In this document: positions 8,610 to 16,261 of the stretch, in pieces | Layout of the letters: every line of letters starts with the position of its first letter | Numbering within the stretch: the first letter of the stretch is position 1 | The notes under the pieces: generated by a model | The model's database searches: none | Told to the model about the DNA's origin: nothing | The model's input: the letters and a program-made list of their open reading frames with translations, nothing else | From: Muribaculaceae bacterium | Lineage (GTDB): Bacteria; Bacteroidota; Bacteroidia; Bacteroidales; Muribaculaceae | Length of the DNA: 64,000 bases | Direction of reading: 5' to 3' | Assembly (NCBI GenBank): GCA_022484565.1 | Contig: JAKVKZ010000001.1 | Span: forward strand, 37,076 to 101,075 | Translations under genes and position numbers: made by a program

Positions 8610-9343
8610 TTCTCGTCGGGTTGGGTGATTTCGGCCTCTATGTTATATTTCAGATATTTGTTCCAAAGAGCCTTGGCATTGTCGCGGAAAGCCAGAGGAG
8701 CAGCGTTGAAAGCCTTGTCGAAAGTGAATTCACCGCCTTGATTGCTGCCGTCAACAAATATCTGATTGCGTCCGCGCATGGCGAACTTGTCGGCACCTTC
8801 GTGCATAATCAGTTTCATCGGGATAGCACTGACATCACCGTGAGCTGCAAGTTGATACATCACCCAGACTTCGGAAATGCCATCGCCGTCGAGGTCGGTA
8901 ACGCTAAAGGCACCACGAACGAAATTGGCTTGTACCGACACTTCGCAATCGCTTGCCAAATCGTAGATTTTCCAGTCCTGCACGGGCTTGCCGTCGGTGA
9001 TGATGTAGTGATAGACGAAGAGTTCGGCATCCATACAATCAGGGTTGTCATGCTTTATCCTTGGACTGTTCCATGTGCCTGTCTCAGTCATCACCAAAAG
9101 GTTTTCACCGGCTTTGTCGGTCCATTTCACAGCTTTGAAAAGTTTGCCTTCAGTCTTTTTGACTTTTGCACCATCGGGCAACTCGTTTTCGGACATTTCG
9201 GTGATGGACGGAGGAGAGACGGATTTTGCCGCAACCGTTGATGCCGTGCTTTTGGAAGGAGCAGTGGTGGCAACGTTTTTTGAGGCTTTGACGCATCCCA
9301 TTGAAAGGATGGCCACTAAAATTAAAACGAAAGATTTTTTCAT
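8606..9343 (-). CDS. Lipoprotein with a DLDGDG loop, paralogue C1
   Basis: The 245-residue protein has a lipobox (LSMGCVK, cysteine near residue 17) followed by a Ser/Thr/Ala linker. The folded part contains LLVMTETGTW, a YHYII strand, then SVTDLDGDGISEVWVMY and LIMHEGADKFAMRG. The DLDGDGISE loop resembles FG-GAP-type calcium loops. It is paralogous to the gene at 9404-10081. From memory, the MHEG..K[FY]A[ML]RG pattern recalls a Bacteroidota family annotated as a surface-polysaccharide-biosynthesis protein (M949_RS01915 type), but I cannot confirm that. It overlaps the next gene by four bases. Confidence 0.65.
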   Translation of the reverse strand: MKKSFVLILVAILSMGCVKASKNVATTAPSKSTASTVAAKSVSPPSITEMSENELPDGAKVKKTEGKLFKAVKWTDKAGENLLVMTETGTWNSPRIKHDNPDCMDAELFVYHYIITDGKPVQDWKIYDLASDCEVSVQANFVRGAFSVTDLDGDGISEVWVMYQLAAHGDVSAIPMKLIMHEGADKFAMRGRNQIFVDGSNQGGEFTFDKAFNAAPLAFRDNAKALWNKYLKYNIEAEITQPDEK

Positions 9344-9403
9344 AGAAATAGTATTTATTATTGAGAATAGAATTATGATTGAAAGTTTAATGTTGCAAAT
9401 TAA

Positions 9404-10081
9404 TTATTTGGGAACTGGATAATGAATATTTTTGTTCCATAAAGCGGCTGCATGAGTGCGGAATGCCTTTGGAGCGCTGAGCATTGCAGCGTCCATGGTG
9501 TAGTTGCCTCCGTCATATTTTGCTTTGCCATTTTCATCTGTGCCAATCCATGCTTTTGTGGTACCGCGAAGTGCATATTTTTTTGTACCCTCGTGCATGT
9601 TAATCTTCATTTCGGCTGGGCCAATATCACCACGGCACATTTTGCGATAGATTATCCAAACTTCAGCAATACCATTATTATTCAGGTCAGTTATGCTTAA
9701 TGCGTCAGGCAAAAACTTCGCAAAGAGGTCGCAACTGCAATCAGCAACGTAATCGTAGATGCACCAAGTTTTTGTGGCGGAATTGCCGGATAGAATATAG
9801 TGATAGGCAAAAAGTTCCGCATCGTTGTTGTCCTTGTCGGAGTGTGGAAATTTGTCGTTTTTTTCGATGCCAGTCTCGCTCATGACCACAAGATTCTTAC
9901 CAAGGCGGTCAATCCATGAGAATGCGCTGACGAATTTACCTTCAAAGCTAATTCCATCGGGAATGTCAGCTGAATTGACGGCATGTGCAGCAATGCTGCG
10001 ATGGGACTTGGCAGCGGCATCAGAATTTGTGATGCAGATTGAAAACATCACAAGAAATATCAGACAAAAAGTTTTTTTCAT
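9404..10081 (-). CDS. Exported protein with a DLNNNG loop, paralogue C2
   Basis: I place the start at the ATG at 10081, which gives a standard signal peptide (MKKTFCLIFLVMFSICITNS). The upstream in-frame codon at 10135 would add 18 residues in front of it. The 225-residue product matches the neighbour at 8606-9343 through LVVMSETG, AELFAYHYIL, SITDLNNNGIAEVWIIY and MHEGTKKYALRG. It has no lipobox, so one copy is lipid-anchored and this one is probably soluble. It is the first gene of the seven-gene minus-strand cluster. The upstream gap holds the inverted repeats at 10184-10244. Confidence 0.65.
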   Translation of the reverse strand: MKKTFCLIFLVMFSICITNSDAAAKSHRSIAAHAVNSADIPDGISFEGKFVSAFSWIDRLGKNLVVMSETGIEKNDKFPHSDKDNNDAELFAYHYILSGNSATKTWCIYDYVADCSCDLFAKFLPDALSITDLNNNGIAEVWIIYRKMCRGDIGPAEMKINMHEGTKKYALRGTTKAWIGTDENGKAKYDGGNYTMDAAMLSAPKAFRTHAAALWNKNIHYPVPK

Positions 10082-10183
10082 GGGCTTATGATAATTCTTT
10101 GGTGTAAAAATACTAACTATAAATGAAGTAAGCAAATTTTTGGCGGCCTAAATGAGGACAGTGGATATAAGTAATTTCGATTA

Positions 10184-10244
10184 AAACCGAAAAATAATAT
10201 AAGATTTTTCGGTTTCATACGAAAAATATCATGAAATTTTTCGG
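10184..10244. repeat. Four alternating copies of CCGAAAAAT in a divergent control region
   Basis: Copies lie at 10187-10195, 10204-10212 (inverted), 10220-10227 (first base lost) and 10236-10244 (inverted), so their starts are 16 to 17 bases apart. The first two form a perfect 12-base stem (AAACCGAAAAAT with ATTTTTCGGTTT) and the last two an 8-base stem. The 487-base gap between the divergent operons (starts at 10081 minus and 10569 plus) holds this array and the promoter at 10460, and I see no gene in it. It could be a multi-site operator or a pair of RNA hairpins. Confidence 0.6.
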
Positions 10245-10459
10245 TGTTAGCGGGAATGAGGGCGGAAAAACGAAAGCGCTGGATGCTGTTGGATGAAGAA
10301 GTCTATTTTGGGAAAGTTCAAGATGCAAATAGAATTTTTTGATTTTTGAAGATTATTCATCGGTACAAAAAGGTAAAAGATAGGAAGGTTTGAAAGGGGA
10401 AAAATGGGTTGACGCGACAGTGATAAAATTAGGATAAATAAAAAATTGCGCCTAAATGC

Positions 10460-10489
10460 TTGCAGATTCAAAGCAATACATTAACTTTG
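10460..10489 (+). promoter_or_regulatory. Bacteroidota-type promoter for the PD40/amidase operon
   Basis: TTG at 10460-10462 and TAACTTTG at 10482-10489 are 19 bases apart, matching the -33 and -7 elements of the Bacteroidota housekeeping sigma factor. A transcript starting near 10496 would leave a leader of about 70 bases before the ATG at 10569. Confidence 0.7.
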
Positions 10490-10568
10490 TACGATGAAAA
10501 GCTAAAACATGCCGGACCGCTCGGCATAAGAGACAACGAAATATAAAACAACTAATTATCACAATAAC

Positions 10569-11468
10569 ATGAGAAGATTATTACTTTTCTTGGCAACTTG
10601 TTTGCCTCTGTTGGCAATAGCACAGGGAGTAACGATTACGAGCACAGAGCCTCTACTTGCAGACTTTGGCAGTGCTGCGTATTACCCTGTATTGAGCGCT
10701 GACGGACAAAAATTGCTGTTCACAGGCGAGAATCAGCAAGGTCTTAACCTTTACAATTTCAGTGACCAGAAAGTTACTGAAATAACCACTGCGGAACGTG
10801 CCGGATTCGGGGCACAGTTTGGTAAAGACGGGCGAATCTACTACACGACGCAGAAACGTGTGGATGGACTTTGCTACCGTAGCGCAATGAGCTATGACGC
10901 AGTCACAAAATCAACTTCCACAATAGTAGCCGACCAGCGCATATTGCAAATGCCATGTATGGTGAATGGCGGAGCCGTTGTGAAATCGACAAAAGGCACA
11001 ATCACAACTTCGGGTGTGAAGGACAAAGGGACCTACGTCTATACCAAAGGCTCGAAAGTGATTGTAGTGAAGAACGGCGTGGAGAAATCTTATTCACCAG
11101 TTGAATCGTATGCAGGTTATCTTTGGGCTTCATTATCACCTGATGGACAGAAAGTTATGTTCTTTGCAGCAGGTAAAGGCATCGTAGTGATGGACCTTAA
11201 CGGCAATGTGCTGGCGCAACTTGGCAAATATGAAATACCTTGCTGGCTTGGCAACAATTATATTGTAGCCCAGAATTCCAAAGATGACGGTTATACTTAC
11301 ACATCATCGCAAATAGTACTTATGAAGGCCGACGGAAGCAATTTCAAGGCACTCACCGCTCCTGAATCGATGACTATGCAGCCAACTACTGATGCAGCAG
11401 GCGACAAGATTGTCTATACAAATGCTGAAGGCCAGCTTTATCTTATGAAAGTAAACATTAACGAATAA
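10569..11468 (+). CDS. Exported PD40 (TolB-like) beta-propeller protein
   Basis: The 299-residue protein has a signal peptide (about residues 1-19, ending LLAIAQG). It carries several PD40 blades of the pattern 'x-L-S-x-D-G-x-x-L-x-F': LSADGQKLLFTG near residue 46, a degenerate FGKDGRIYYTT near 95, LSPDGQKVMFFA near 193 and a final AAGDKIVYTN. Such small propellers bind proteins or glycans in the periplasm. The gene is first in a two-gene operon, 11 bases before a secreted peptidoglycan amidase, so it may assist that enzyme. No enzyme motif is visible. Confidence 0.8.
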   Translation: MRRLLLFLATCLPLLAIAQGVTITSTEPLLADFGSAAYYPVLSADGQKLLFTGENQQGLNLYNFSDQKVTEITTAERAGFGAQFGKDGRIYYTTQKRVDGLCYRSAMSYDAVTKSTSTIVADQRILQMPCMVNGGAVVKSTKGTITTSGVKDKGTYVYTKGSKVIVVKNGVEKSYSPVESYAGYLWASLSPDGQKVMFFAAGKGIVVMDLNGNVLAQLGKYEIPCWLGNNYIVAQNSKDDGYTYTSSQIVLMKADGSNFKALTAPESMTMQPTTDAAGDKIVYTNAEGQLYLMKVNINE

Positions 11469-11479
11469 CAGTCCCGAAA

Positions 11480-13876
11480 ATGAAAAAGATATTATTGACC
11501 ATTGCTACAGCAATGATGGCTATCGGTGCTTATGCCGCCCAGCCAAGCGATGTACACATATATATTAATCCGGGACATGGCGGTCACGACAGTGACGACC
11601 GTAATGTGGTGATAGAACCATTCTCATCGGGCGACCCAAATGGATATTGGGAATCGAATTCAAACCTTGCCAAAGGCTTGGATATGCGCGATATACTTCA
11701 GTCACGCGGATTTAAAGTGACAATGTCACGCGTAACCAACACTTCCGATGACGACCTTGGGCTTGAGACAATAGGCTATCTTGCCAACAACAGCGGTGCC
11801 GATATTTTCCTCGCTATCCACAGCAACGCAACTGGTAATGCAAGCAGGGTGAATTTTCCTATAGGCTTGTATAGAGGATACTCGGGCAAACCTCAAGTTG
11901 CCAAATCGGATGTGCTTGCCAATATGCTACAGCCATATTTGCTGAGCAACCAGGCAACAGTGTGGACAAGTACTACGCCAAGCACATACGGTGACTGGAC
12001 ATTCTATCCTGATTGGGGAACTCAGGGGCTTGGCGTGCTTCGCGTGCTCACCATCCCGGGAATGCTTTCAGAAGGTTCGTTCCACGATTACATACCAGAG
12101 ACCTACAGGCTAATGAACAATGATTTCTGCTGGCTTGAAGCATGGCACTTCGTGAAGATGATTGACCAATATTTCAGTATTCCTAAATACACAGTAGGTA
12201 ATCTTGCCGGTTGCATCACCGATTCCCGCATACTTCGCGATAAGGATTATATAATGTACGGGCGCGATAAACTCAATCCTCTTATGGGAGCAAAAGTTAC
12301 TCTTCAAAACTCCGATAGCACAGTAGTGGCAACATATACCACCGACTCGCTTTATAATGGCTATTACATTTTCAAAATGATGACGCCAGGCAAATATCGT
12401 ATTAAAGTGAATGCAAACGACCATTATAACGTAGCCCAAGATGTGCAGATTGTTGCTGACACCACAATGTATGCCAACATCGGCATGAACCGCATCCGTA
12501 ACACAGCACCTGAGGTGGTAAGTTACTCACCAGTGTGGAACGACGGCGATAGCGCAGTGCTTTGCAACATACCGATTACCATGACATTCAATTGGGATAT
12601 GGATACTGAATCGGCAGAGAAGGCGTTTACTATCACTCCATCCGTGAAAGGTACATTCACATGGGAAGATACAAATTATAAGATGGTATTTACTCCTGAC
12701 GAACCGTATCAGGCCAACACCAAATACACTGTCACACTTGCCAAGAGTGCAATGCACGGAGGCGGAACTCCGATGAGAAATGACGTGACTTTCAGTTTCA
12801 CAACCGACAGTCGCAGATTCCTCGATGTGATAGGCCAATTCCCTAACGATGGCGAGAATGTGCATTATTCGGGTGCAGCAATTGATATTCGTTGCGACAG
12901 GCCAATCAATGCCACTCCGATATTCAGTCAGATAACGTTGACTGATTCAGCCGGCAATGAAGTGGCGTTCAACAAACGAGGAATGACTAATAACAAGACG
13001 ACCGGCAGTTACGGGTTCATTCGTCTGCCGATACTGAGCAAACTCACTGTTGGCGCTACCTACACACTGTCCTTTGACGGTGCAATTGCAGATTATAACG
13101 GCATCAAACTTGAAAATCCGATTGTGGCAAAATTCAAAGCCATTGATGCCAGTGCTGCCAAGAACGGCACAGTGGTGGCTAACTTCGAGGATGCAACACA
13201 ATACACTCTAAACACCAGCGAGAGCACTAATTACAAATCCGCCGTTGTCTCCAACAACACTACCTACAAACTCTTCGATTCAAAGAGCATGCTTCTCAAC
13301 TACACTTTCACCGGCACATCGGACGGCGTGATAAGTTTCAATACTTCCGCTCCTACAGAGACGTTTACTTCAAATGACTATCTTGGAGCGCACATCTATG
13401 GCGATGTGAACGGAAACAAAGTTGTGGCAGAATTGAGTGCTGACGGAGAAAAGGTATTAGTCCCTATTTGCGATGTCACATTCGATGGCTGGAAATATGT
13501 CACAGCACCTCTTACTTCGCTTACTGCCAATAAGGCATACAAGCTAACAGGAATAAGGCTTATACAGACAGCCTCGCCAATGAGCACTACTGGCAAGATA
13601 TATTTCGACAACTTTATCAAGTCGAACACTGGCGGTGTGAACAAGGTGGCTGTGTCGGGACTCAAAGTATTCCCAAGTCCAGCGGCTTCTGTAATAAGTG
13701 TGACTGCTGATAAGAAAGTGGAAGGTTTGCAACTTATAGGCAACAACGGCGTAGTCGTTGCACAGTCTGACGCATCAAGCATTAATGTCGAGGGAGTTGC
13801 CAATGGTGCATATCTTCTCCGCATTAAGGTAGCCGACGGCTTTGCAATCAGCAAAGTTGTAGTGGCTCATAAGTAA
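11480..13876 (+). CDS. Secreted N-acetylmuramoyl-L-alanine amidase with type IX secretion tail
   Basis: The 798-residue protein has a signal peptide (1-19), then an Amidase_3 domain (about 25-235). That domain shows the zinc motifs INPGHGGHDS, VVIEP and FLAIHSNA, and the glutamate in GMLSEGSF. A carboxypeptidase-regulatory-like strand domain follows (about 245-330), then two Ig-like Big_5-type domains (about 345-550), a beta-sandwich region (about 560-720) and a C-terminal sorting tail (FPSPAAS to GAYLLRIKVA). The enzyme would strip stem peptides from peptidoglycan glycan chains. The tail implies export across the outer membrane by the type IX system, so the target may be foreign or shed wall. 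A strong hairpin follows. Confidence 0.85.
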   Translation: MKKILLTIATAMMAIGAYAAQPSDVHIYINPGHGGHDSDDRNVVIEPFSSGDPNGYWESNSNLAKGLDMRDILQSRGFKVTMSRVTNTSDDDLGLETIGYLANNSGADIFLAIHSNATGNASRVNFPIGLYRGYSGKPQVAKSDVLANMLQPYLLSNQATVWTSTTPSTYGDWTFYPDWGTQGLGVLRVLTIPGMLSEGSFHDYIPETYRLMNNDFCWLEAWHFVKMIDQYFSIPKYTVGNLAGCITDSRILRDKDYIMYGRDKLNPLMGAKVTLQNSDSTVVATYTTDSLYNGYYIFKMMTPGKYRIKVNANDHYNVAQDVQIVADTTMYANIGMNRIRNTAPEVVSYSPVWNDGDSAVLCNIPITMTFNWDMDTESAEKAFTITPSVKGTFTWEDTNYKMVFTPDEPYQANTKYTVTLAKSAMHGGGTPMRNDVTFSFTTDSRRFLDVIGQFPNDGENVHYSGAAIDIRCDRPINATPIFSQITLTDSAGNEVAFNKRGMTNNKTTGSYGFIRLPILSKLTVGATYTLSFDGAIADYNGIKLENPIVAKFKAIDASAAKNGTVVANFEDATQYTLNTSESTNYKSAVVSNNTTYKLFDSKSMLLNYTFTGTSDGVISFNTSAPTETFTSNDYLGAHIYGDVNGNKVVAELSADGEKVLVPICDVTFDGWKYVTAPLTSLTANKAYKLTGIRLIQTASPMSTTGKIYFDNFIKSNTGGVNKVAVSGLKVFPSPAASVISVTADKKVEGLQLIGNNGVVVAQSDASSINVEGVANGAYLLRIKVADGFAISKVVVAHK

Positions 13877-13895
13877 GGAAAACTATTCTTTTCGC

Positions 13896-13929
13896 GGCGT
13901 TCCAGCATAAAAATCGATGCTGGAACGCC
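13896..13929 (+). terminator. Hairpin after the amidase gene
   Basis: A perfect 13-base stem, GGCGTTCCAGCAT with ATGCTGGAACGCC, begins 19 bases past the stop. The T tract after it is poor (CGTGAGAGAATAATTTT), so it may protect the 3' end or terminate only partly. Confidence 0.65.
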
Positions 13930-13956
13930 CGTGAGAGAATAATTTTAAGAAAAATA

Positions 13957-13987
13957 TTGAAAAATAAATAATAATTTCATACTTTTG
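13957..13987 (+). promoter_or_regulatory. Bacteroidota-type promoter for the BadF-kinase gene
   Basis: TTG at 13957-13959 and TACTTTTG at 13980-13987 are separated by 20 bases. Position fits a start around 13994, 50 bases before the ATG at 14044. This splits the amidase operon from the next two genes. Confidence 0.7.
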
Positions 13988-14043
13988 CTAATTAAAAATT
14001 CGGGAAAATTTAAAAGAATTAACCCCACCTTGAAACATCAGGC

Positions 14044-14880
14044 ATGAAAATAATAGCAGATAGTAGTTCTACTCGTACGGAATGGTCGCTGGTTGACGGC
14101 GGAACCATAGTTGAGCATGCGTTTACTGAAGGTCTGAATCCGTTCTTTCAGTCTCGGAGAGAAATCAGCCACAGTGTAAGGCTTGAATTGCCAGAGGCCT
14201 TTTTCAAGCGCAGATGGGACCATGTTCATTTCTATGGTGCAGGATGTACGAATGTGGAGAAAAAGAAAATTGTGTCGGCATCACTGATAGCACAATTTAA
14301 AACGCCGGTAACCGTAGAAAGCGATTTGCTTGGTGCCGCGCGAGGATTATTCATTCATCAATCAGGTATAGCTTGTATTCTTGGGACTGGTTCCAACTCT
14401 TGCCTTTACGATGGGCAAAGTATAACTAAAAATGTGCGTTCACTTGGCTTTATCCTTGGAGATGAAGGAAGCGGGGCGGCATTAGGAAGGCATTTCACGA
14501 GCGACTGCATGAAAGATCTTGCGCCGAAAGAAATAGCCGATGAATTTTTCGATAAATTCAAGGTTACTACCGACGACATTATGGATGCAGTTTACACGAG
14601 CGCTTTCCCTAACCGGTCATTAAGCACATTCTCGTTTTTCCTTTCCGAGCATCTTGACAATGATTATGTGTATAACTTGGTGTATAACGAGATTATGCTG
14701 TTTTTCCGTCGGAATCTGGCCCAATATGAATATAAGGATTATCCCGTTTGCTTTGTAGGCTCAATAGCTTGCATATATTCCGATGTACTGAAAACGGTTG
14801 CATCCAATTTCGGTGTGGAAATAAAGAAGATTGTGCGTGCTTCCATGCCGGGCATGGTGGAATATCATGCACAGGAATAA
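14044..14880 (+). CDS. BadF/BadG-family sugar kinase (GlcNAc- or MurNAc-kinase-like)
   Basis: The 278-residue protein has the ASKHA kinase plan of the BadF/BadG family: an N-terminal phosphate loop IIADSSSTRTEW (residues 3-14), a central HFYGAGC, then ACILGTGSNSCLYDG (adenosine side) and LGDEGSGAALGR. It is paralogous to the kinase at 31806-32648, with nearly the same length and all motifs kept. Members phosphorylate amino sugars such as GlcNAc or MurNAc with ATP in the cytoplasm. The context of wall amidases suggests a second amino-sugar kinase of different specificity. It has its own promoter and is followed after 42 bases by an unknown exported protein. Confidence 0.8.
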   Translation: MKIIADSSSTRTEWSLVDGGTIVEHAFTEGLNPFFQSRREISHSVRLELPEAFFKRRWDHVHFYGAGCTNVEKKKIVSASLIAQFKTPVTVESDLLGAARGLFIHQSGIACILGTGSNSCLYDGQSITKNVRSLGFILGDEGSGAALGRHFTSDCMKDLAPKEIADEFFDKFKVTTDDIMDAVYTSAFPNRSLSTFSFFLSEHLDNDYVYNLVYNEIMLFFRRNLAQYEYKDYPVCFVGSIACIYSDVLKTVASNFGVEIKKIVRASMPGMVEYHAQE

Positions 14881-14922
14881 GAAGTTAAATTCATCATTAT
14901 TAAATTTATAGCAATAAAAATT

Positions 14923-15978
14923 ATGAAGAATCTCATAATCAAGTCAATGCTTTTTGGGGGAGCGCTAATAATTTGTGCCGTGGCTCTGAATGCTCAAGAG
15001 CCAGCACGTAATACCGCTCCTAAGCAGGTGGTAGTAACCACCAAGACTCAAATACCTACTGGTAACCGCGATATGCAGGCACGCCGTCCGGGCGCTCAGC
15101 AGAGTTCAAATATGGGTAATGGAGCGCAAGCCGCTTCAAGTACTACTGGACATCGTGGAGGCCAAGGAGTTTCCACATCGAATCCCGGTGGACCGACTTC
15201 AGTAAGCAGATCGGGCAACGTCAATCCGCAGAATGCAGGCAATAATTCCAATTTGACGCGCAACAGGGTGAAACCTCCACGCAATCTGCACGCTACTGAG
15301 GATAACGGAAGTGCCGTCAGCAACTCTAAAAAAACGAATACGGGCAGCAGTTTTGTAAACCGCAATAATAAGACAGTAAATGCTGGTCAAGGCAATTATG
15401 TGAGGAAGACAGAGCCAGCGCGCAATTATTCCAAAGAGCGCCGTTTCGTAAAGGCGCCAGTGTATCAGCAAGGTCATTATCTTGCACCACCTACAAGGGC
15501 ATATCGCTTGAACAATCATCCAATTTCACGCCCTTATCGTCCATCGAACTATTCTTTCCTTGCCACAGCTCCGAGAATTAATTCAGTGCTTGGTCTGTCG
15601 TTTGGCACTGCCATTGGTGCAAGCCTTACCTCGCTATACAATAATAATTATATAATTGACGGATATACCGACCAGACGATTTACCTGCGTGGAGCTTCCG
15701 AGCAGGGATATGTGTGGGACGACGCTGAGTTGAACTACAGTTCAGGCGTTCTTGTCAGTGCGCAATTCAGCTATTCTACGGAATATGATGACATATCCCG
15801 TTACAATACACTTCACTATAATCTTTGTCGGACTTATGGCGACCCTGTAGCCTTCAATTACAATGGAGGCGAAACATGTGCATCGTGGTATGGCCAAAAT
15901 GGCATAGGATATGTTACGCTTGAATACTTCATTCAGAACGATCGTTATTACACAGTACTAAGTTACAGCAATAACTGA
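14923..15978 (+). CDS. Exported protein of unknown function with Asn/Gly/Ser-rich stalk
   Basis: The 351-residue protein has a signal peptide (about 1-24, ending LNAQEP). A long low-complexity region rich in Gly, Ser, Asn, Gln and Arg follows (about 25-165), then a basic Tyr/Pro/His-rich linker, and then a compact C-terminal domain of about 140 residues starting near SVLGLSFGTAIGASLTSLYNN. That domain has repeated Tyr-rich strands and looks folded, but I do not recognise it. The stalk and basic linker suggest a surface or wall-associated protein. It ends 26 bases before a good terminator. Confidence 0.65.
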   Translation: MKNLIIKSMLFGGALIICAVALNAQEPARNTAPKQVVVTTKTQIPTGNRDMQARRPGAQQSSNMGNGAQAASSTTGHRGGQGVSTSNPGGPTSVSRSGNVNPQNAGNNSNLTRNRVKPPRNLHATEDNGSAVSNSKKTNTGSSFVNRNNKTVNAGQGNYVRKTEPARNYSKERRFVKAPVYQQGHYLAPPTRAYRLNNHPISRPYRPSNYSFLATAPRINSVLGLSFGTAIGASLTSLYNNNYIIDGYTDQTIYLRGASEQGYVWDDAELNYSSGVLVSAQFSYSTEYDDISRYNTLHYNLCRTYGDPVAFNYNGGETCASWYGQNGIGYVTLEYFIQNDRYYTVLSYSNN

Positions 15979-16004
15979 TTGTTTTTCCAATCAGGCATGA
16001 TAAT

Positions 16005-16044
16005 AAAGGGTTTTTTCCATTTTGGTATGGAAGAAACCTTTTTT
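16005..16044 (+). terminator. Rho-independent terminator
   Basis: AAAGGGTTTTTTCCAT pairs with ATGGAAGAAACCTTTT over 16 positions with two G-T pairs and a 6-base loop. The final arm runs into a T stretch, and it lies just past the stop at 15978. Confidence 0.8.
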
Positions 16045-16146
16045 ATTGATGAATCCGTTAAGAAAAGTAAGAATATTGCACATTAATTTCTTTAAATTTG
16101 TGCTTAAATCATAAATAGTGTTTAATTGGTGAAATCAAGTTCAACT

Positions 16147-16182
16147 TTGTTTTCCATAATTAAATGTTTATATTAATTTTGT
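16147..16182 (+). promoter_or_regulatory. Possible promoter of the 12-gene wall-salvage operon
   Basis: TAATTTTG at 16175-16182 is an exact -7 match, but the nearest TTTG (16147-16150) is 24 bases away, longer than usual. A leader of about 75 bases would precede the ATG at 16262. No other better site is visible in the 283-base gap. Confidence 0.4.
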
Positions 16183-16261
16183 CGAATAAGTGTAAGGCCG
16201 TGCTTATTGGATTTGTCGGTTGGCCTATTGATATATAGAACTTAAAATAACAATTATCATA

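Noticed and set aside
10184..10244. CRISPR array
   Set aside because: The CCGAAAAAT copies alternate in orientation and are only 8-9 bases long with 7-9 base gaps, which does not fit repeats and spacers. No cas genes are present.
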